From assembly GCA_963977135.1 (NCBI GenBank), contig CAXBNN010000013.1, positions 9,588 through 73,587 of the forward strand: a stretch of 64,000 nucleotides of DNA. The letters are read 5' to 3'. Origin of the DNA: UBA2040 sp963977135. GTDB lineage: Bacteria > Bacteroidota > Bacteroidia > Flavobacteriales_D > Crocinitomicaceae. Below the pieces are notes generated by a model that saw only the letters and a program-made list of their open reading frames with translations, was not told the origin of the DNA and did not search any database. The position numbers were made by a program, and so were the translations under genes. Shown here piece after piece: positions 59,835 to 64,000 of this stretch. How positions within the stretch are numbered: position 1 is the first letter of the stretch; every line of letters begins with the position of its first letter.

Positions 59835-60370
59835 TTTAATTGAGTTTTGAAACTGAATTTAGAATTACTAAACTTTTTTGGTATAACTGCTAAAGTCAGA
59901 AAAGATAGGGTTGTTAAACTTCCTAGAACCATAGTGTTTACAGCAGTTTGTGATTTGCTTCCGTATGGATTTTGCTCTAGTGAATTTTTGCCAACTATGG
60001 TTGCCGCAATGCCCAGAGATACGCCAACTACAGATAGAAAAGCTTTTTCAGCATAATATTTTTTTATGAAAATAATCTTGTTCAATGGTATTTGAACATT
60101 TTTCAATTGTATACTTTGAGAATCTACTTTTGTAAGCTTCCCTCTTAGGGATGAGTATCTTCCAGTACTTGAAATGTATTTGATTTTCATTTGACTACCT
60201 TTTCTAAATAAGAAAGTTTTACCATTTGAAAATTTGGTAATTATAAAAGTTGAATCACCTGATAGTAAAATTGTTTCATCATTCGAATTCAACGAAGGTA
60301 TATTTCCAGTCAATGAAAATGACGCTAGAGCGAATAAAAATGTGAACGAAAATAGTAAAGCGTACCGCAT
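59831..60370 (-). CDS. Exported/membrane protein of unknown function
   Basis: 179 aa. Signal peptide ~1-21 (FSLTG). A beta-rich part (LSGDSTFIITKFSNGKTFLF, SLRGKLTKVDSQSIQLKNVQ) is followed by two membrane-like segments (FLSVVGVSLGIAATIVG; TMVLGSLTTLSFLTLAV). First gene of a two-gene unit with the lipoprotein. No family recognised. Confidence 0.65.
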   Translation of the reverse strand: MRYALLFSFTFLFALASFSLTGNIPSLNSNDETILLSGDSTFIITKFSNGKTFLFRKGSQMKIKYISSTGRYSSLRGKLTKVDSQSIQLKNVQIPLNKIIFIKKYYAEKAFLSVVGVSLGIAATIVGKNSLEQNPYGSKSQTAVNTMVLGSLTTLSFLTLAVIPKKFSNSKFSFKTQLK

Positions 60371-60562
60371 ATTATTTGTTTTATGTAAACCTAATCTTAA
60401 TAAATTAAGAAAGACAATCGAATTGCACAGAAGCGTATTTCAATATTGCGCTTTGCGCATATTTTAATAATTCATTCTATAAAAAAATAGCTAGATGTAA
60501 CGATTCAACCGTCATACGTTAGTATAATGAAAGTACAATTTCATTCATTAATTCTCATACCA

Positions 60563-61978
60563 ATGAAAAAACACTACTTCTTTCTCATACTTCTAAATTT
60601 CTTTTTTGCCGAATTTGCTATTGCTCAAGATTGCGAATCTAAGGTGGTTATGATACTCAATAACATCTCAACTGGCGGCTATTTCTCAGGTCAAAAGGTT
60701 CAGCTTATCAGCTTTTCCACAAATAAAGTTTTTACGGAAACGAGCAATGCAAAAGGAGAAGTTACATTCCAACTTCCTTGTGATGAACGCTTTGATGTGA
60801 AGATTTCAAACTACGCTGCGAAAGACGAAATCAAATCTCCCGTGAGGGCAAATAGTATGTCTAGAAGAACGTATTCCTACGAAGCTGATATGGCTGAGAA
60901 ACGCTTGGCAGCGGCAATGAATGCTGGTCAAAAATCAATTGTTGACAAAGCGATAGGCAAGTTGCCCGATACAACTTTTGTCAATGGTTCTGCAATGCGG
61001 CCGCCTAGCGATTTAGACAATTATTCTAAACTGGATATCACTTTAATCGATTTGAAAAGTCAGCCTCTAAGCGATGAACAGATTATTTTTACCGGAAGAA
61101 ATAGGAATAAATCGTTCAAAGCGGTTACGAGCCCAAGTGGTCATGTGCTTGTTTATCTTCCAAAAGGAGATATTTATAACATCAATTTTCAATACCATAA
61201 GAACTATCGGATAGAAGAACTTGAATATTCCATTGGCACAACAGTAGTTCGCATAGATATTCAATACATGGGAACAAAAGAGTATTTGCGAAGAAGGAAA
61301 GCGGAAGAGGAGCGTATGGCACAAGAAAAAAAACGTGCTGCTGCAGCTATTGCCAGAGGAAGTCGCGAGTATGAAGAAGACAGGGTTCTAGAAACAGTTA
61401 TGGATAGAAACAACTGGACAAATAAATTGCTCATAAGTGATGTTTCATCTGAAATGCTCGACTATGCAAAGAAATTAGCCAATTGGTATATTAAAAACCG
61501 TAAACCAGGAGAAACAACTCAGTTTGTTCTATACAATAATCAGCAAAGACATGGCAGCACAAAGCCTGGGAATGCCTTTCATTTGGAGAATCCTGACTTT
61601 GACGAACTGAACAAATTAATAGATTATGTATACGCCAATAAAGGTTTGGAGGGTGCAAAGCATGATTTGAAAGGATTAATTGTAGGTGATGGCATTGCGA
61701 AGAACTACAAGGATGTTATACTTTATGTCGACAAAGATGCAGCGTTACATGATTACGAGTATTTCAAGCAGTTGAAAGCGCCAGTCCATGTAGTTCTTTG
61801 TGTCGACCCGAGACGACCGAATGCTCAACATCTAACGATTGCCTGGAAAACGAAAGGTAGCGTTCATACCTTATCTGGAGATTTCACAAACATCGGCAAG
61901 CTAGTTGAAGGAGATACTTTCGAAATTGAGGGCTACAAATACAAGATTATGGGCGGGGAATTTGTGCTGATTTCTTAA
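60563..61978 (+). CDS. Exported protein: two Ig-like (carboxypeptidase-regulatory type) domains and a degenerate VWA-like domain
   Basis: 471 aa from ATG 60563. Signal peptide ~1-22 (AIAQ-D). Two beta-sandwich segments (VVMILNNISTGGYFSGQKVQ and LDITLIDLKSQPLSDEQIIF), a Glu/Arg/Ala-rich helix (~230-275, RRRKAEEERMAQEKKRAAAA), and a C-terminal region whose LLISDVSSEMLDYAKKLANWY looks like a VWA MIDAS strand; the D-x-S-x-S triad is broken to D-V-S-S-E. A later ILYVDKDAALHDYEYFKQLK suits a VWA core strand and helix. Metal binding is doubtful. No homologue recognised. Confidence 0.7.
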   Translation: MKKHYFFLILLNFFFAEFAIAQDCESKVVMILNNISTGGYFSGQKVQLISFSTNKVFTETSNAKGEVTFQLPCDERFDVKISNYAAKDEIKSPVRANSMSRRTYSYEADMAEKRLAAAMNAGQKSIVDKAIGKLPDTTFVNGSAMRPPSDLDNYSKLDITLIDLKSQPLSDEQIIFTGRNRNKSFKAVTSPSGHVLVYLPKGDIYNINFQYHKNYRIEELEYSIGTTVVRIDIQYMGTKEYLRRRKAEEERMAQEKKRAAAAIARGSREYEEDRVLETVMDRNNWTNKLLISDVSSEMLDYAKKLANWYIKNRKPGETTQFVLYNNQQRHGSTKPGNAFHLENPDFDELNKLIDYVYANKGLEGAKHDLKGLIVGDGIAKNYKDVILYVDKDAALHDYEYFKQLKAPVHVVLCVDPRRPNAQHLTIAWKTKGSVHTLSGDFTNIGKLVEGDTFEIEGYKYKIMGGEFVLIS

Positions 61979-61985
61979 ACAAAAA

Positions 61986-62516
61986 TTAGATCAATTCTAT
62001 TTTATCTATCATCAACTCGAATTTTTCTTCTTTCTTGTTGGCTATCAAAAAAGTTATTTCTTCAAAAGAATCACTTGAGAAGTTCGGTTGATTTATTTTT
62101 CTTCCGCGGAATGATGGATACATATCCTTTAAAGCAATTTCAACTTCTTCCCATTCACCACTTGTTGAAAAAGTAGTAATGAAGGAATAGGAATCTTTTG
62201 AATTCAATCTAATTCTGAATTGATAAGATTTACCGTCGCCACGAATTTTAATTCTAACTTTTGTGTATCCTTTCACACTGATTTCACCACATTCATAGCG
62301 CACGGAAGAGAATCCACCATAGTTTTTCAGCGAAACATCACCTGAAAAAGCGCCATGACCATCACTGTTCAGTTTAAATGAGCCTGAAGATTGTCCACCC
62401 ATGACTACATCATCAACTACAGACCATTTTTTGAGATCCGTGTTTTTGTTGAATTCGATAATTAACTTCGGAGAAATAGAGGAAAATAAAATGGACATTA
62501 ATAGTGCGAGTTTCAT
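61986..62516 (-). CDS. CIA30-family protein (NDUFAF1-like), exported
   Basis: 176 aa. Signal peptide ~1-16. Jelly-roll CIA30 domain: WSVVDDVVMGGQSSGSF, DVSLKNYGGFSSVRYECGE, KIRGDGKSYQFRIRLNSKDS, and EEVEIALKDMYPSFRGRKIN. Eukaryotic CIA30 assists complex I assembly; bacterial members are carbohydrate-binding-like proteins of unknown role. Signal peptide placement in the periplasm makes a direct complex I role unlikely here. Single gene. Confidence 0.88.
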   Translation of the reverse strand: MKLALLMSILFSSISPKLIIEFNKNTDLKKWSVVDDVVMGGQSSGSFKLNSDGHGAFSGDVSLKNYGGFSSVRYECGEISVKGYTKVRIKIRGDGKSYQFRIRLNSKDSYSFITTFSTSGEWEEVEIALKDMYPSFRGRKINQPNFSSDSFEEITFLIANKKEEKFELMIDKIELI

Positions 62517-62561
62517 GATAAAATATTTGTTTCATACAAACAAGTATCAATCAACTTATGT

Positions 62562-63293
62562 TCACGACTTCTTAAGATGCTCCAGTATTTTGCTAGTCTT
62601 TTGTCGTAAAGTGTTCATAAAACCAATGTGCGTTTTAGCAATTCCAGTTCGTTTTGAAACATGGTTGATAAATTTCATTTCACGTTCAGGGTCTTTCAAT
62701 AAATCAGTAGAAAGAACTATAAAACGAGTGGTTACGCTTTCGCCAACAAAGACTAAATCGCTGATTTTCTGAGCGTAACCCTGATCCACGTGAAGAGTAT
62801 TATTGTTTTGAAGGACCATTTCAAGTCGCTTGAGTTCTTGATAATACTCTATTATTTCGTTACGAAGGCCATTGTCTTTCAAAAGACCTAAATTTCCAGT
62901 CGAAACCAAATCTTCGAATGTAGGATCTGTTCGGACAAAGGTCTTCCGCTCAGTCAGAGTCATTAGCATAGCACACATAAGGCTATCGAACACTATCGAA
63001 TCGGATCCCAAATAGTCATTCAGAATAGTATTTCCCGTTTTGCTATATTTTCTTTCATATTGTAATTGTATGTCAATAGATTTCAGTTGATTCTCGAGAT
63101 CCCGTTCTAGATTTTCCAGGTATCTAGCTTCCTTTTTAGACTCTTTTCTTACTTCGTTCCAATTATTAATTTGCAAAGCAATGAGAATACCAATCACAAC
63201 AAGTATAATCTCACCTATAGCGTAAACAAGGTAAGCGGAAAACTTATTCTGTTTCAATAGTCGTTGTCTTATGTTTCGGAAGATTTTTATCAT
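62562..63293 (-). CDS. DUF6090 membrane protein
   Basis: 243 aa. The signature IRQRLLKQNKFSAYLVYAIGEIILVVIGILIALQINNWNE with its single membrane segment at ~20-42 identifies this Bacteroidota family. The rest is a charged helical periplasmic or cytoplasmic tail (ARYLENLERDLENQLKSIDI, RTDPTFEDLVSTGNLGLLKDNGLRNEII). Function unknown. The gene ends 45 bp from the CIA30 start; likely two separate messages or a small operon. Confidence 0.88.
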   Translation of the reverse strand: MIKIFRNIRQRLLKQNKFSAYLVYAIGEIILVVIGILIALQINNWNEVRKESKKEARYLENLERDLENQLKSIDIQLQYERKYSKTGNTILNDYLGSDSIVFDSLMCAMLMTLTERKTFVRTDPTFEDLVSTGNLGLLKDNGLRNEIIEYYQELKRLEMVLQNNNTLHVDQGYAQKISDLVFVGESVTTRFIVLSTDLLKDPEREMKFINHVSKRTGIAKTHIGFMNTLRQKTSKILEHLKKS

Positions 63294-63319
63294 AGCATGT
63301 TTTGTGACAACTCGAGGTA

Positions 63320-63526
63320 TTATTTTTTAGACTTTCCTTTTCTCCAAAAATACCATGTCAGACTTAAGAAAAGTATAGTCATTACAATTCCCATAGTTGG
63401 TAAAGACGAGCGTTTTGACGCTACATCATAAGCATTAGAAGTCATAATTCTATATGATTCGGATATTGCCCCGAAAGACATTATTCCAAATAGTACAGCT
63501 AAAACTTTATAAACGGATTTGTTCAT
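63320..63526 (-). CDS. Small membrane protein, unknown
   Basis: 68 aa with two membrane segments (residues ~6-24 and ~43-60) and a charged C-terminus (WYFWRKGKSKK). Starts 48 bp after the stop of the next upstream gene and stops 26 bp before the DUF6090 gene. No family recognised; retained because of its good position and clear hydrophobic pattern. Confidence 0.5.
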   Translation of the reverse strand: MNKSVYKVLAVLFGIMSFGAISESYRIMTSNAYDVASKRSSLPTMGIVMTILFLSLTWYFWRKGKSKK

Positions 63527-63574
63527 TTTTTTGTGATTTTGTGACTGGCTTTGATAAATTAAAGCAGCACCAAT

Positions 63575-64000
63575 TTACCCTAAATTACCAATAAATAGTA
63601 AACTATAAACCACTGCAAAAAAGACAAACAACAAATTCATTCCATAACTGCCAATTTTAAAGATGGGTTTTTGAGGAATTTGATACATAGGATAATACGC
63701 AAATTGAGTCGCAACTTTTCCTATCCAGTATGCACCAATTAAACCAGTTAAAGCAATTGCCAAATTAGAATGATTCTTCAAGTCTGACGGAATAAGAACG
63801 GCGATTAACCCAAATGAAAAATTTAACCCCTGAATATAACGACCGTAGGTTTTGGCGATTTCTTGGTTCAAAGGCTTCAACTTTTTCACATCATTGTACC
63901 AATCAAATACTTTGTGGCGAATGAAAGGGTAGATGAGCGCTGTGAATATTTGCCCTATTCCGCCAGCGATGATTATGTAGTTTGGGATGTTTAGTTTCAT
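63575..64000 (-). CDS. Four-segment membrane protein, unknown (start at window edge)
   Basis: 141 aa with about four membrane segments (IIIAGGIGQIFTALIYPFI; NFSFGLIAVLIPS; IALTGLIGAYWIGKVATQF; GMNLLFVFFAVVYSLLFIG). The first codon read is ATG at 63998-64000, exactly at the window edge; a longer N-terminus beyond it cannot be excluded. Function unknown. Confidence 0.6.
   Translation of the reverse strand: MKLNIPNYIIIAGGIGQIFTALIYPFIRHKVFDWYNDVKKLKPLNQEIAKTYGRYIQGLNFSFGLIAVLIPSDLKNHSNLAIALTGLIGAYWIGKVATQFAYYPMYQIPQKPIFKIGSYGMNLLFVFFAVVYSLLFIGNLG

Noticed and set aside
1..64000. Horizontally acquired island
   Set aside because: No integrase, transposase, tRNA boundary or visible change of base composition; genes look native to a flavobacterial chromosome.

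Overview
The window looks like a piece of chromosome from an AT-rich member of the Bacteroidota, most likely a flavobacterium of the Fluviicola/Crocinitomix type (the genus-level guess is inference). The evidence is: C-terminal type IX secretion (T9SS) sorting domains on three proteins, Bacteroidota-specific families (DUF6090, DUF4293, OMP beta-barrels, a PorE-like TPR/propeller/OmpA protein), many lipoproteins, and repeated -7 boxes of the Bacteroidota form TAnnTTTG. I see no rRNA, tRNA, CRISPR array, insertion sequence or prophage. Most genes are housekeeping or envelope genes in short operons of one to four genes.

Layout. 1-5.4 kb: a leftward operon of DUF1800, DUF1501 (twin-arginine signal plus T9SS tail), an outer-membrane barrel and a lipoprotein, followed by a MerR-type regulator. 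5.4-10.3 kb: NlpC/P60 hydrolase, lipoprotein, VOC protein, YhhQ-type queuosine-precursor transporter, MFS exporter and a lipidated MsrB. 10.6-16.7 kb: small periplasmic protein, LRR lipoprotein, CPBP protease, YbdG-like MscS channel, AMP nucleosidase, BamA-type barrel and DUF547. 16.8-25.5 kb: T9SS-exported phosphodiesterase/nuclease-fold protein, porin, a cytoplasmic and a lipidated FKBP, sodium:solute symporter and a GlmU-like protein. 25.6-31.9 kb: Lon, PorE-like protein, lipoprotein, GH25 lysozyme and ribosomal protein L19. 32.1-36.9 kb: TPR lipoprotein, RimB-like protease, RimK ligase, AstE/AspA-like deacylase, PanB and an RluA-type pseudouridine synthase. 36.9-41.8 kb: Lgt, TrhO, GreA/B-like protein, and an ECF sigma factor coupled to a very unusual TM-linker-barrel protein. 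42-46.9 kb: two paralogous exported proteins with a faint GldN resemblance flanking a T9SS PKD protein, then DUF1304. 46.9-53.6 kb: leftward ABC-F, DUF4293, a GT-C-like membrane protein, AroC and phosphohexomutase. 53.8-64 kb: VWA/MoxR pair, TatA, nitroreductase, cupin, a degenerate VWA protein, CIA30, DUF6090 and small membrane proteins.

How they connect: the window carries several parts of the envelope-biogenesis machinery (Lgt, TatA, FKBPs, PorE-like protein, BamA-like barrel) together with the lipoproteins and T9SS cargo they would serve. The most unusual items are (i) an ECF sigma factor whose partner seems to join an inner-membrane anchor to an outer-membrane barrel in one polypeptide, (ii) the GldN-like paralogue pair, (iii) a cargo protein with both Tat and T9SS signals, (iv) promoters whose -7 box sits only 4-8 nt before the start codon, predicting leaderless messages, and (v) a set of word-like inverted repeats between genes. 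All calls come from reading the sequence by eye; no database search was made.
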